In this document: positions 36,717-45,499 of the stretch, piece after piece
Layout of the letters: every line of letters starts with the position of its first letter
Numbering within the stretch: position 1 is the stretch's first letter
From: Spartobacteria bacterium LR76
GTDB lineage: Bacteria > Verrucomicrobiota > Verrucomicrobiia > Chthoniobacterales > Terrimicrobiaceae
Reading direction: 5' to 3'
DNA: 64,000 bases
Assembly: GCA_003054655.1 (NCBI GenBank)
Contig: QAYZ01000008.1
Coordinates: forward strand, 34,571 to 98,570
The notes under the pieces: model-generated
Database searches by the model: none
What the model saw: only the letters and a program-made list of their open reading frames with translations
What the model was told of the DNA's origin: nothing
Program-made: the position numbers and the translations under genes

Positions 36717-37679
36717 CTAGTTCCCGCATCCGCGACATTCGCCGCCCGCTTCAAACTGGATCGTGGCGTGGGCGATGCCGTGGTGGTGCTTGAGTTCCTG
36801 ATGGATCTGGGCGAGGAGGGTGTCGTCGAGAGTCGGGTCTTTTTTGACGAGGTGGGCGGTCATGGCGACCTCGGTGGTGCTGAGCGGCCAGATGTGGATG
36901 TGGTGCACCTCGGCGACCTCCGGCAGGGACTCCAGGTAGGAGCGCACCTTGGCGGGATCGACATTCTCCGGCACGGCGTCGAGGGAGAGGTTGAGGGAGT
37001 CGATGAAAAGGCTCCAGGTGCTCCAGAGGATGATGGCCGCGACAAAGAGGCTCACGACCGGGTCGAGCCACGTCCATTTGGTCAGCAGGATCAGTCCGCC
37101 GGAAATCATGACTCCGAGCGAGACGCCCGCGTCCGCCGCCATGTGGAGGAATGCCCCGCGCACATTGAGATCGTCCTTGCGGCCTGACATGAAAAGGAGG
37201 GCTGTTGCCCCGTTGACGAGGATGCCGAGACCAGCCACCCACATCACGGTGCCGCCTGCGATTTCGGCGGGATGATTGAAACGGGAAACTGCCTCCCAGA
37301 CGATGGCTCCCACGCCGACGAGAAGGAGGAGGGCGTTTAGCAAGGCGGCCACGACCGTGCCGCGACGCCAGCCATAGGTGCGGCGCTCGGTGGCGATGCG
37401 CTTGGCCATCTCCGCCGCCGCCCAGGCGAGGATGAGACCGAGGACGTCGGACAAGTTATGTCCGGCGTCCGCCAGGAGGGCGAGGGAATCGGCGAAAAAG
37501 CCGAAGATGACCTCGAGGATGATGAAGCCTGTATTCAGCGCGATACCGATGAGGAAGGCCCTGCCAAAATCCTTCGGCGCGTGACTGTGGGAGTGACCTC
37601 CGTGACCGTGGTCATGACCGTGATGGTCATGGTCGTCGTGACCTTCGTGCTCGTGATCGAGCGATGCCTCCTTTGCCAT
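36717..37679 (-). CDS. Cation diffusion facilitator with His-rich N-terminus
   Basis: A 320-aa proton-coupled exporter of Zn2+ or other divalent metals (CzcD/ZitB type). The N-terminus is a histidine- and aspartate-rich metal-binding tail (about residues 8-34). Six helices follow, with the metal-site pairs LLADAGHNLSDV and HMAADAGVS, and a cytoplasmic C-terminal domain (VAEVHHIHIWPLS). A GECRGCGN tail adds two cysteines. It is divergent from cdsA. Confidence 0.93.
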   Translation of the reverse strand: MAKEASLDHEHEGHDDHDHHGHDHGHGGHSHSHAPKDFGRAFLIGIALNTGFIILEVIFGFFADSLALLADAGHNLSDVLGLILAWAAAEMAKRIATERRTYGWRRGTVVAALLNALLLLVGVGAIVWEAVSRFNHPAEIAGGTVMWVAGLGILVNGATALLFMSGRKDDLNVRGAFLHMAADAGVSLGVMISGGLILLTKWTWLDPVVSLFVAAIILWSTWSLFIDSLNLSLDAVPENVDPAKVRSYLESLPEVAEVHHIHIWPLSTTEVAMTAHLVKKDPTLDDTLLAQIHQELKHHHGIAHATIQFEAGGECRGCGN

Positions 37680-37772
37680 GGCCGCAGAAAGGCCGCGAAG
37701 AGGCGTTGTGTCAATCGCATTGATCTGCTTTTCTCGGCCCGACCCTGCATATTAACGAGTTCCGACCTCTCG

Positions 37773-38657
37773 ATGACTTCCACCTTGATGACGTTCTTCC
37801 GCCGGCTTGGCAGTACCCTCGGCCTCTGGGCGATCATCGTCGCCTCGGTGTTTATCGGGAGTGATATCGGGTACTTCGCCATCATCTTCTTCATGGCGAT
37901 GCTGGCGCTCTACGAGTACTACCACATGGTCAAGGCGCAGGGCGCGCCGGTCTTTACCCTCACCGCCATGCTGTGCGCGGCGGTATACATGCTCTCGAGC
38001 TTCTTCCTCTTCCGCTCGGGCGGGTCGGACTACTCGCTCGACCTGGAGCTGGGAGTGCTGGTCTTCTTCCTGTTCGTCATCTTCGCCCGGCAGATGTTCC
38101 GCGCCGCGGCGACGCGCGAACCTCTGGAGGCGATCGCTTACACGGTCTTCGGCCTGCTCTACATACCGTGGCTCTTTAATTTCGTCACAAAAATCATCTA
38201 CATCATGCCCCGCACGGAGACGGGGGAAACGACCGGGCAGTATTACGTCATCTTCCTCGCCGTGGTGACGAAGTTCAGCGACATGGGCGCTTATGTCTTC
38301 GGCAGCCTGTTTGGCCGCCATCCTTTTGCTCCGCACATCAGCCCGAAGAAAACCTGGGAGGGATTTTTCGGAGCACTCTTTTCCTCGCTGCTCGGCGGCC
38401 TGTGGCTCTACGTCGCGATGGCACCGCACTTTGGTGCCTTGCGGCTCTGGGATGTGGTCATCCTGAGCATCGCCCTGGGCGGTGCCGCGGTGGTGGGCGA
38501 TCTCGCGGAATCCATCATCAAGCGCAGCGCCCACGCGAAAGACTCCAGCCAGATTCTACCCGGCATCGGCGGCACGCTGGATCTGATCGACAGCCTGCTC
38601 TTTACCGGGCCTATCCTGTATTTCTATCTCCGCCTCGTGGTCGGGGCCAATTCATGA
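37773..38657 (+). CDS. cdsA: Phosphatidate cytidylyltransferase
   Basis: Makes CDP-diacylglycerol from phosphatidate, the branch point for phospholipids. It is 294 aa with about eight membrane helices. The family signature is present in the form KRSAHAKDSSQILPGIGG followed by TLDLIDSL; the usual GHGG and DRxDS are GIGG and DLIDS here, a small variation in a normally strong signature. FGRHPFAPHISPKKTWEGF precedes it as expected. The ATG at 37773 matches family length. Its stop overlaps the dxr start (ATGA). Confidence 0.9.
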   Translation: MTSTLMTFFRRLGSTLGLWAIIVASVFIGSDIGYFAIIFFMAMLALYEYYHMVKAQGAPVFTLTAMLCAAVYMLSSFFLFRSGGSDYSLDLELGVLVFFLFVIFARQMFRAAATREPLEAIAYTVFGLLYIPWLFNFVTKIIYIMPRTETGETTGQYYVIFLAVVTKFSDMGAYVFGSLFGRHPFAPHISPKKTWEGFFGALFSSLLGGLWLYVAMAPHFGALRLWDVVILSIALGGAAVVGDLAESIIKRSAHAKDSSQILPGIGGTLDLIDSLLFTGPILYFYLRLVVGANS

Positions 38658-39757
38658 AGAAAAAGCGCGTCGTCGTTCTCGGGGCCACGGGCTCCATCGG
38701 GCTAAGCGCCCGCAAGGTGGCGCGGGACATCCCGGATCGCATGGAAATCATCGGACTCTCGGCGCACTCCAATGCCGAGGGACTGCGCGAGGCCCGGACG
38801 GAATTTCCAGACGCGAAGGCCGTCCTTTCCTCCGGCCCGGATGGCGAGGAACGCCTGATCGAGCTGGCGCAGATGCCCGAGGCCGACATGGTGCTCATCG
38901 CCATCGTGGGAACCGGCGGACTGCGTCCGGCGCTCGCCGCCATCGAGGCGGGCAAGGACATCGCCGTGGCGAGCAAGGAAATCCTCGTCCTCGCGGGCGA
39001 GGCCGTGATGACCGCCGCCGCCCGCAAGGGCGTCAACGTGCTGCCGGTCGACAGCGAACACAACGCCATCTTTCAATGTCTCGACGGTCGGCCGGCGGAC
39101 TCGGTGCGTCGCCTGATCCTGACATGTTCCGGCGGTCCGTTTCGGCAGACGCCAGCTTCGGAACTGGACGACGTCACGCCAGAGCGAGCGCTCAAACACC
39201 CGACCTGGTCGATGGGCCGCAAGATCAGCATCGACTCGGCCACGCTCTTTAACAAAGGGCTCGAGATGATCGAGGCCCGCTGGCTCTTCGGCGTGCCGAT
39301 GGACAAGGTCGACGTGATCGTCCATCCGCAGAGCATCGTCCACTCGATGGTGGAGTTTAATGACAGCTCGGTGCTGGCCCAACTCAGCCACTCCGACATG
39401 TGCTTTCCGATCCAGTACGCCGTGACGTGGCCCGAGCGGGTGGCGAATTCCCTGCGTCCGCTGGACTTTGCCCACCTCGCCAAGCTCGATTTCGAGGCCC
39501 CGCGCCGCGATGTCTTCCCCGCGCTCGACCTGGCGCATCGGGCAGGGTCCGAGGGCGGAACGCTGCCCGCCGTGCTCAATGCCGCCAACGAAATCGCCGT
39601 CGACGCCTTCCTGAATCGACGCCTCTCCTTCCCCGCCATCTGGCGAATCGTGGAGCGGGCGATGAACGAAGTGCCCTTCGTCGCCCATCCGTCGCTGGAG
39701 GAACTCCTCGAAGCCGACCGGCTCGCCCGCACTGTTGCCACCGCAGCGATCGGGTAG
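38654..39757 (+). CDS. dxr: 1-deoxy-D-xylulose-5-phosphate reductoisomerase
   Basis: Second step of the MEP isoprenoid pathway, 367 aa. NADPH site VLGATGSIG near the N-terminus; catalytic region VLPVDSEHNAIFQ; flap and metal-binding WSMGRKISIDSATLFNKGLE; C-terminal helical domain with AANEIAVDAFL. It is coupled to cdsA by a 4-bp overlap and lies upstream of rseP and ispG in the usual cdsA-dxr-rseP order. Confidence 0.96.
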   Translation: MKKKRVVVLGATGSIGLSARKVARDIPDRMEIIGLSAHSNAEGLREARTEFPDAKAVLSSGPDGEERLIELAQMPEADMVLIAIVGTGGLRPALAAIEAGKDIAVASKEILVLAGEAVMTAAARKGVNVLPVDSEHNAIFQCLDGRPADSVRRLILTCSGGPFRQTPASELDDVTPERALKHPTWSMGRKISIDSATLFNKGLEMIEARWLFGVPMDKVDVIVHPQSIVHSMVEFNDSSVLAQLSHSDMCFPIQYAVTWPERVANSLRPLDFAHLAKLDFEAPRRDVFPALDLAHRAGSEGGTLPAVLNAANEIAVDAFLNRRLSFPAIWRIVERAMNEVPFVAHPSLEELLEADRLARTVATAAIG

Positions 39758-39816
39758 ATCGCCAGCCCAGCGCCAGACTTGGCGAAAGCCGTACCGGTCG
39801 GTAGACTGGCCGGATT

Positions 39817-40224
39817 ATGGCCATCTTTCAGGAATTCCGGAAGTTCATCGCCCGCGGCAATGTCGTCGACCTCGCCGTCGGTGTGATCATTGGCGCCGCC
39901 TTTGGCAAAATCGTCAGCTCGCTCGTGGCGGACGTCATCATGCCGCCCATCGGCCTACTGCTGAAGGGCGTGCAATTCACGGATCTCTTGATTTCGCTCA
40001 ACGGCAAGCATTACGCGACCCTGCTGGAAGCCCAGAACGATGGAGCTCCGGTCATTGCCTACGGCTCCTTTATCAATGCCTGCATCCAGTTTGTCATCGT
40101 GGCCGCCTGCGTCTTCGCCATCGTGAAGGTGCTCAACACGTTCTACAAGCAGGAGCAGAAAGCCGCCGGCCCGACCAAGACCGAGACGCTCCTGGAGGAA
40201 ATCCGCGACCTGCTCAAGAAGTAA
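39817..40224 (+). CDS. mscL: Large-conductance mechanosensitive channel
   Basis: Pentameric emergency-release channel, 135 aa. [21 protein letters not shown] begins the N-terminal and first transmembrane segment; the second helix is [20 protein letters not shown]; the basic cytoplasmic helix ends with [13 protein letters not shown]. Complete. It lies between dxr and rseP, with 59 bp upstream. Confidence 0.97.
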   Translation: MAIFQEFRKFIARGNVVDLAVGVIIGAAFGKIVSSLVADVIMPPIGLLLKGVQFTDLLISLNGKHYATLLEAQNDGAPVIAYGSFINACIQFVIVAACVFAIVKVLNTFYKQEQKAAGPTKTETLLEEIRDLLKK

Positions 40225-40259
40225 GCCGCCCAGTCTCGCTCTCTCTTTTACTCCGATTT

Positions 40260-40280
40260 CCCCGGCTGGCGAAGCCGGGG
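40260..40280 (+). other. GC-rich hairpin between mscL and rseP
   Basis: Perfect 8-bp stem CCCCGGCT/AGCCGGGG with a GGCGA loop, 35 nt after the mscL stop. There is no T-run, so it is not a classic terminator; it could attenuate or stabilise transcripts. Confidence 0.5.
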
Positions 40281-40301
40281 GCGAGGTTCCGCCGCCCCTA
40301 G

Positions 40302-40319
40302 GGAGGTGATTGCAATTTG
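40302..40319 (+). promoter_or_regulatory. Strong Shine-Dalgarno deciding a TTG start for rseP
   Basis: GGAGGTGAT (40302-40310), a near-perfect complement of the 16S 3' end, stands six bases before TTG at 40317-40319. The first downstream in-frame ATGs (40338 and 40353) are 27 and 42 nt from the motif. Confidence 0.6.
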
Positions 40320-41744
40320 CAAAATCCCGGCGAAGCTATGGCTCCACCCGCCATGGTTTTGCAAATTCTCAAGTTCCTTTTCATCTGTCTCGAGGTTGTC
40401 CTGTTGTTCAACCTCCTGATCCTGGTTCACGAGCTGGGTCACTTCCTCGCCGCCCGCTGGCGCGGTTTGGTGGTCGAGAAGTTCGCCATCTGGTTCGGCA
40501 AGCCGATCTGGAAAAAAACGATCAACGGCGTCGAGTACCGCCTGGGCTCGATCCCGGCGGGCGGCTTCGTCGCCATTCCCCAGCTCGCCCCGATGGAGGC
40601 GCTGGAGGGAGAGACGGAAAACAAGCGCGCAAGCCTTCCTCCGGTCAAGCCCCTCGACAAGATCATCGTCGCGGCGGCGGGTCCGGCCTTCAGCATCGGC
40701 CTGGCTTTTCTCATGGCGGCCATCGTGTGGGTGGTCGGTAAACCCGAGAGCGAATCCAACTCCACCACCATCGGCTATGTCGCCGAGGGCGGCCCGGGAG
40801 CCAAGGCTGGCTTGCAGGTCGGAGATAAGATCCTCAGCGTCGATGGCCATCGTGTCTCGCGTTTCATGGGTGGCACGGACAGCGTCCAGTGGCGCATCGT
40901 ACGCAGCGAGGGCAAGACCATCCCGTTCGTCGTCGAGCGCGATGGCAAGGACCTGACGATCGATTCCGGTTATGTGAAACAGGAACGCGCCGGGTGGCAG
41001 CGACCATCGCTCCGCCAGGTGCAGATCGGGGCGGAAGTCCCGGCGGGCGTCGGCCTCGTCGTGCGCGGATCCGCCGCGGACAAGGCCGGGTTCAAGATGA
41101 ACGATCTCATCACCTCGGCCAATGGCACCGCCATTACCAACCTTTCGGAACTTGCGCCGATCCTCAATGCCAACCTCGGCAAGCCGGTGAATTTCGTCGT
41201 CCAGCGCGATGGCAAGGACGTCCCGATCACCCTCGATCTGCCCGCCGCTGATCCCAAGACGCCGGACGCGGTGCCCAACTTCGGCATCGGCTGGGGCCGT
41301 GTTTTCTACACGCATCCGACCCCGTGGCAGCAGGTCTCCGATGCCGCGACGAGCATCTTTCGCATGGTCGGGGCGCTTTTCTCGCCCGGCTCGGACGTCA
41401 AGGCCGCGCACTTCAGCGGCCCCGTCGGCATCATGCGCCTGTACTATCAGGTCTTTGAGACCGACTACGGCTGGCAGCTCGCCATCGCCTTGAGCGTGCT
41501 CATCAACGTGAACCTCGGCCTGATCAACCTCCTGCCCTTCCCGGTGCTGGATGGCGGCCATATCACGCTCGCAATCATCGAGGCCATCCGCCGCAAGCCG
41601 ATCAATGTGAAGGCGCTCGAATTGGTACAGACCGCCTGCGCCGTGCTCCTCATCGGCTTCATGCTGTATGTAACCTTCTTTGACGTGAGCGACTTTTTCT
41701 CTTCCGGTCAGAAGCCCGCTGCGGCAGAGAAGACGGAGAAATGA
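40317..41744 (+). CDS. rseP: Site-2 protease RseP
   Basis: Intramembrane zinc protease, 475 aa from the TTG at 40317. The metal site HELGH is in the first helix (LILVHELGHFLAARW), two PDZ-like regions follow (EGGPGAKAGLQVGDKILSV and SAADKAGFKMNDLI), and the second metal ligand is in LLPFPVLDGGH. It acts in regulated intramembrane proteolysis of anti-sigma factors. The TTG start is favoured by the strong ribosome site; a shorter version from the ATG at 40338 or 40353 is possible. Its TGA overlaps the ispG ATG. Confidence 0.93.
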   Translation: MQNPGEAMAPPAMVLQILKFLFICLEVVLLFNLLILVHELGHFLAARWRGLVVEKFAIWFGKPIWKKTINGVEYRLGSIPAGGFVAIPQLAPMEALEGETENKRASLPPVKPLDKIIVAAAGPAFSIGLAFLMAAIVWVVGKPESESNSTTIGYVAEGGPGAKAGLQVGDKILSVDGHRVSRFMGGTDSVQWRIVRSEGKTIPFVVERDGKDLTIDSGYVKQERAGWQRPSLRQVQIGAEVPAGVGLVVRGSAADKAGFKMNDLITSANGTAITNLSELAPILNANLGKPVNFVVQRDGKDVPITLDLPAADPKTPDAVPNFGIGWGRVFYTHPTPWQQVSDAATSIFRMVGALFSPGSDVKAAHFSGPVGIMRLYYQVFETDYGWQLAIALSVLINVNLGLINLLPFPVLDGGHITLAIIEAIRRKPINVKALELVQTACAVLLIGFMLYVTFFDVSDFFSSGQKPAAAEKTEK

Positions 41745-43507
41745 AGTATTGTTCCAGTGTCTACGGATCGCCGCGCCGACTGACTCGCGTGGTCAATGTG
41801 GGCGGTGTGCATCTGGGCGGATCGAATCCGGTCCGCCTTCAGTCCATGCTCACCTGCGATACCATGGACACCGAGGCCTGCATCCGGCAGACGCTCGAGC
41901 TGGTCGAGGTCGGATGCGAAATCGTTCGCATCACGGCCCCGACGGTCAAAGACGCCTCCAATCTCGAGCACGTCTCGAAGGGCCTGCGGGCCAGGGGATG
42001 CCATGTCCCGCTCGTCGCCGACATTCATTTCAAACCCGAGGCGGCGATGGAAGCCGCCAAGTGGGTCGAGAAAGTCCGCATCAATCCCGGCAACTACGCC
42101 GACTCGAAGAAGTTCAAGATCATCGAGTACACGGACGAGCAGTACACCCAGGAACTCGACCGCATCCGCGAGCGCTTCACGCCGCTCGTCCAGTTTTGCA
42201 AGGAGCATGGTCGCGCCATGCGCATCGGCACGAACCACGGCAGCCTGAGCGACCGCATCATGAACCGCTACGGCGACACGCCGCTCGGCATGGTGGAGAG
42301 CGCGCTGGAGTTTGCCCGCATCGCCCGTGAGCTGGATTATCACGAGTTCGTCTTCTCCATGAAGGCGAGCAATCCCAAGGTGATGATCGCCGCCTACCGC
42401 CTGCTCGTCGCCCGCCTGAATGAGCTCGGCGACGACTGGAACTACCCCGTGCACCTCGGCGTGACCGAGGCCGGAGACGGAGAGGATGGCCGCATCAAGA
42501 GCGCCATTGGCATCGGCAGCCTGCTCGGCGACGGCATCGGTGATACGGTGCGCGTCTCGCTCACCGAAGACAGCATTCATGAAATCCCGGTGGCCCGCGC
42601 CCTCGTCGAGCTGATCCGGCCCGTCGGCGCTCCCGTGGCCGAGACCGAGCCGTCCTACGACCCCTTTTCCTACGCCCGCCGCCAGACGGAAACGCTCCAG
42701 ATCGGGGAAGCCCGGCTCGGGGGCGAGGAGCTGGTCCGCGTGGCTGTGCGGCAACAGACCTACGATCAAGTGGCCCATAAGATCGACCGCATGGGCGATT
42801 ATCAGCCGGAGTTCGTTGTCGAATCCTCCGGTGCCATCGCCATCGATCCGCGCTCGGATGAGGAAATACAGAAGCTTTCCGTATTGGCCGATCCGACGTT
42901 GATCACGGTGCGCGACGGACTCGACCTGCCCGTGGTGCCAGCCTACAGGCTGCTCGCCGCCCGGGTAACGGGTCGCCATCCCATCCTGCTCAAGGACACG
43001 TTTACTCCCGCCACAGAGTCCGGCGACTTTCTCCCGAACCTCCTCGGCGCTGCCGCCAACATCGGCGCACTGCTTTGCGATGGGATCGGCGACGCCGTGC
43101 TGGTCCAGGGCGAATCCGCTCCCGGCCAGTCTCTGCGACTCTCCTACAATATCCTCCAGGCGGCAGGGACCCGTATTTTCAAGACGGACTACGTGGCCTG
43201 CCCGAGCTGCGGTCGCACGCTCTTCAACCTCCAGTCGACCACGGCCCGCATCAAAGAGGCCACCAGCCACCTCAAGGGCGTGAAAATCGCCATCATGGGC
43301 TGCATCGTCAACGGACCCGGCGAAATGGCGGACGCCGACTTCGGCTACGTGGGCGGAGCGCCCGGCAAGATCAACCTCTACGTCGGCAAGACGGCAGTGA
43401 AGTTTAACATCCCGGAAGCCGAGGCCGTTGATCGCTTGAAGGATCTGATCCGGGAGCATGGCCGATGGGTCGACGCTCCCGCGTCGTCGGAGCCAGTCAA
43501 TGTATAG
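41741..43507 (+). CDS. ispG: 4-hydroxy-3-methylbut-2-enyl diphosphate synthase, long form
   Basis: Penultimate enzyme of the MEP pathway, 588 aa. TIM barrel in residues 1-290 (VRLQSMLTCDTMDTEAC, INPGNYAD, GTNHGSLSDR), an inserted middle domain (about 300-480) as in plant, chlamydial and Bacteroidetes enzymes, and the 4Fe-4S domain with VACPSCGRTLF and IMGCIVNGPGE. It is translationally coupled to rseP (ATGA at 41741). The long form is consistent with a PVC-group host. Confidence 0.96.
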   Translation: MKYCSSVYGSPRRLTRVVNVGGVHLGGSNPVRLQSMLTCDTMDTEACIRQTLELVEVGCEIVRITAPTVKDASNLEHVSKGLRARGCHVPLVADIHFKPEAAMEAAKWVEKVRINPGNYADSKKFKIIEYTDEQYTQELDRIRERFTPLVQFCKEHGRAMRIGTNHGSLSDRIMNRYGDTPLGMVESALEFARIARELDYHEFVFSMKASNPKVMIAAYRLLVARLNELGDDWNYPVHLGVTEAGDGEDGRIKSAIGIGSLLGDGIGDTVRVSLTEDSIHEIPVARALVELIRPVGAPVAETEPSYDPFSYARRQTETLQIGEARLGGEELVRVAVRQQTYDQVAHKIDRMGDYQPEFVVESSGAIAIDPRSDEEIQKLSVLADPTLITVRDGLDLPVVPAYRLLAARVTGRHPILLKDTFTPATESGDFLPNLLGAAANIGALLCDGIGDAVLVQGESAPGQSLRLSYNILQAAGTRIFKTDYVACPSCGRTLFNLQSTTARIKEATSHLKGVKIAIMGCIVNGPGEMADADFGYVGGAPGKINLYVGKTAVKFNIPEAEAVDRLKDLIREHGRWVDAPASSEPVNV

Positions 43508-43508
43508 C

Positions 43509-43535
43509 ACAAGATGTTTATTATAAACATCTTGT
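43509..43535. repeat. 27-bp near-perfect palindrome after ispG
   Basis: Arms ACAAGATGTTTAT and ATAAACATCTTGT (13 bp each) flank one central T. It begins 2 nt past the ispG stop, in an AT-rich patch between convergent gene ends. It may be a bidirectional terminator or a protein-binding site; the following AATATTATTT tract is a weak T-run. Confidence 0.6.
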
Positions 43536-43672
43536 AATATTATTTCGATCGGAGAAAAACTGCTTCCGCCCTTGTCCGGCGGTCTCCGCCTTTTTTGCAG
43601 CTCCGGGCTGTCGGGAAAGCCCTGAGATCTATCCCTGTTATCGGATCATCGAGATTGCGATCCCCGCCGGGT

Positions 43673-44413
43673 TCAGTATCGAAGGATCTTTTCGAGAAAC
43701 TGAGCGGCTTCCGGAGCCTTCGGGGCCGAGAAGAACTCCGTAGACGGAGCCGACTCGATGATGCGACCTTCACCGATGAAAAGGACATGATCCGCGATGC
43801 TCCGGGCGAATCCCATGGCGTGAGTGACCAGTACCAGGGGCCGGCCCTCGCTTCGCAGACTGGAGATGACTTCCAGGACCTCTGCCGTCATCTCCGGGTC
43901 CAAGGCAGAGGTCGGCTCGTCCATGAGGAGAAACGCCGGGTCTATCGCCAGCGCCCGGGCGATGGCGACCCGCTGCCTCTGTCCGCCACTCAGCTCGGCC
44001 GGACGTTTTCCCATATGGTCAGACAGCCGGAACCGGGAGAGCGTGGCATTGGCCCGGTCCTCGGCATCCGGGAAATGATGCACCTCCTTGAGAGGGAGCA
44101 TGACGTTCTCCAAGGCGGTCAGATGGGGGAAGAGATTGTAGGCTTGAAAGACGGTGCCGATCCGTTTCCGGTACGGAGCCAGACCCGATTCCTCTTTGGA
44201 AAGGACCTGCCCATTCACCGCCACCGTTCCCGTGGTGGGAGAAATCAGCCCTCCCAGGACACGGAGCAAAGTCGACTTGCCCCCGCCCGAGGGACCGATG
44301 AGGGCGAGCACATGCGGAACTCGCACCTCAAAGCTCACGTCTTTCAGGACGGGCTGGTCGCCGAACACCTTTGAGACGCCCTGGCATCGGATCTGGAGGC
44401 CGTCAGTGTTCAT
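43673..44413 (-). CDS. Polar amino acid ABC transporter ATPase (GlnQ type)
   Basis: ATPase of a PAAT-family importer, 246 aa. Walker A GPSGGGKST, Q-loop VFQAYNLFPHLT, signature LSGGQRQRVAIARAL, Walker B LLMDEPTSALDP and the TH of the H-loop are in place. It is the last gene of a permease-ATPase pair overlapping by 11 bp; the solute-binding protein gene is upstream at 45500-46315. Confidence 0.93.
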   Translation of the reverse strand: MNTDGLQIRCQGVSKVFGDQPVLKDVSFEVRVPHVLALIGPSGGGKSTLLRVLGGLISPTTGTVAVNGQVLSKEESGLAPYRKRIGTVFQAYNLFPHLTALENVMLPLKEVHHFPDAEDRANATLSRFRLSDHMGKRPAELSGGQRQRVAIARALAIDPAFLLMDEPTSALDPEMTAEVLEVISSLRSEGRPLVLVTHAMGFARSIADHVLFIGEGRIIESAPSTEFFSAPKAPEAAQFLEKILRY

Positions 44414-45185
44414 AGCGCAGGAGATTCTGGAGATACCGGGAGAGGAAAAGGACGGGGAGGGTGAGGATCAGATAGCCGACACCCAAAGGCAGGAAGCTCT
44501 CCAACCCGCTGTAGGTGGCGGAAAAAGCCTGCTGGGCCGATTGGGTGAACTCCGCCACGCCGATGACCGACAAGAGGGAGGAATCCTTGATCAGGGAGGC
44601 AAACTGTCCCGCCAAGGGAGGGAGGATCTGGCGGATGGCCTGCGGAAAGACCACGAAGCGGTAGGTCTGCCACTTGCTCAGGCCGATCGCCCGGGCGGAT
44701 TCCCATTGGGAGGACGAAATACTCTCGATCCCGGCCCGCACCATCTCCGCGATGTAGGCTCCCGAGAAGAAGGACAGGATGAATACCCCGAATGTGAACC
44801 TTTCCACGTTACGGGTCACTTCTGCCGGTCCGTAGAAGAGCAAAAGGATCAAAACCAGGAAGGGGAGGCCTCGAATAAGTTCCACGTAGAACAATGCGAG
44901 GTGCCGGACGGGCAAAATGACCGATCGAAGGGCCAAAGCAGCCAGTATCCCGAAGATACTGCTGACGATGAGGGACATTCCAGCGAGCTGAAGGGTAGAG
45001 AGCCATCCTTTCAGGAAAAGGTTCCGGTACTCCCAGAAAGCCGTCCAATTACGCTGGGTTCCGGCGAGGACGCTCCAGCAGAAGAAGGAGAGGCCCAAGG
45101 CAATGACCAGAACGCTCACCGCCTTGGCCCAGGAAGGTGCGGGAGCGTCGGGTCGGTCCTGAAATGCTCGTAGAAGCCGTTGCAA
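44403..45185 (-). CDS. Polar amino acid ABC transporter permease
   Basis: A 260-aa membrane protein of the HisM/GlnP family. The helices are followed by the EAA loop (ESARAIGLSKWQTYRFVVFPQAIRQ region), and GWLSTLQLAGMS and ELIRGLPFLVLILLL are family blocks. It starts with TTG at 45185, after a GCGAGG that may serve as ribosome site; no in-frame ATG exists before helix 2. The family usually forms a homodimer or heterodimer; only one permease is seen here. Confidence 0.9.
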   Translation of the reverse strand: MQRLLRAFQDRPDAPAPSWAKAVSVLVIALGLSFFCWSVLAGTQRNWTAFWEYRNLFLKGWLSTLQLAGMSLIVSSIFGILAALALRSVILPVRHLALFYVELIRGLPFLVLILLLFYGPAEVTRNVERFTFGVFILSFFSGAYIAEMVRAGIESISSSQWESARAIGLSKWQTYRFVVFPQAIRQILPPLAGQFASLIKDSSLLSVIGVAEFTQSAQQAFSATYSGLESFLPLGVGYLILTLPVLFLSRYLQNLLRYEH

Positions 45186-45499
45186 GCCTCGCAGATAACG
45201 CCGGGAGCCGGGAGGGTGTCAATCCTGCGAGACGTTTCGTTGGTTTCGGGCCAGCTTTGGCTCTTTATTGGATATCGCGTCGTCTCCGGGGGTCTTCCCG
45301 AACGGAAGCGGACGCAATCATCGGTCTTCAGAACGACTTGCTCCTTTGTCCGTTCGATCCGACTTCTCTAGGGCCCGTTCCTTTACTTCCGGTCTCTGGC
45401 CTTCATCTTGATCGGTGCAGGCACCGGAGGACGATTGGCCGGGAGGAAACCCCCTGGACCAAGAGGGAGAATCCCAGATCGCAGCCTACGAGGAGACGA
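45186..45499. other. Gene-free gap inside the ABC transporter cluster
   Basis: The 314 bp between the solute-binding gene and the permease hold no convincing reading frame. A short GGTGC/GCACC palindrome lies near 45413-45426. It may separate two expression levels, but nothing further is supported. Confidence 0.4.

Noticed and set aside
41708..43510. A 600-codon minus-strand frame over ispG
   Set aside because: Shadow of ispG; no homology-like motifs and it begins at the ispG stop.
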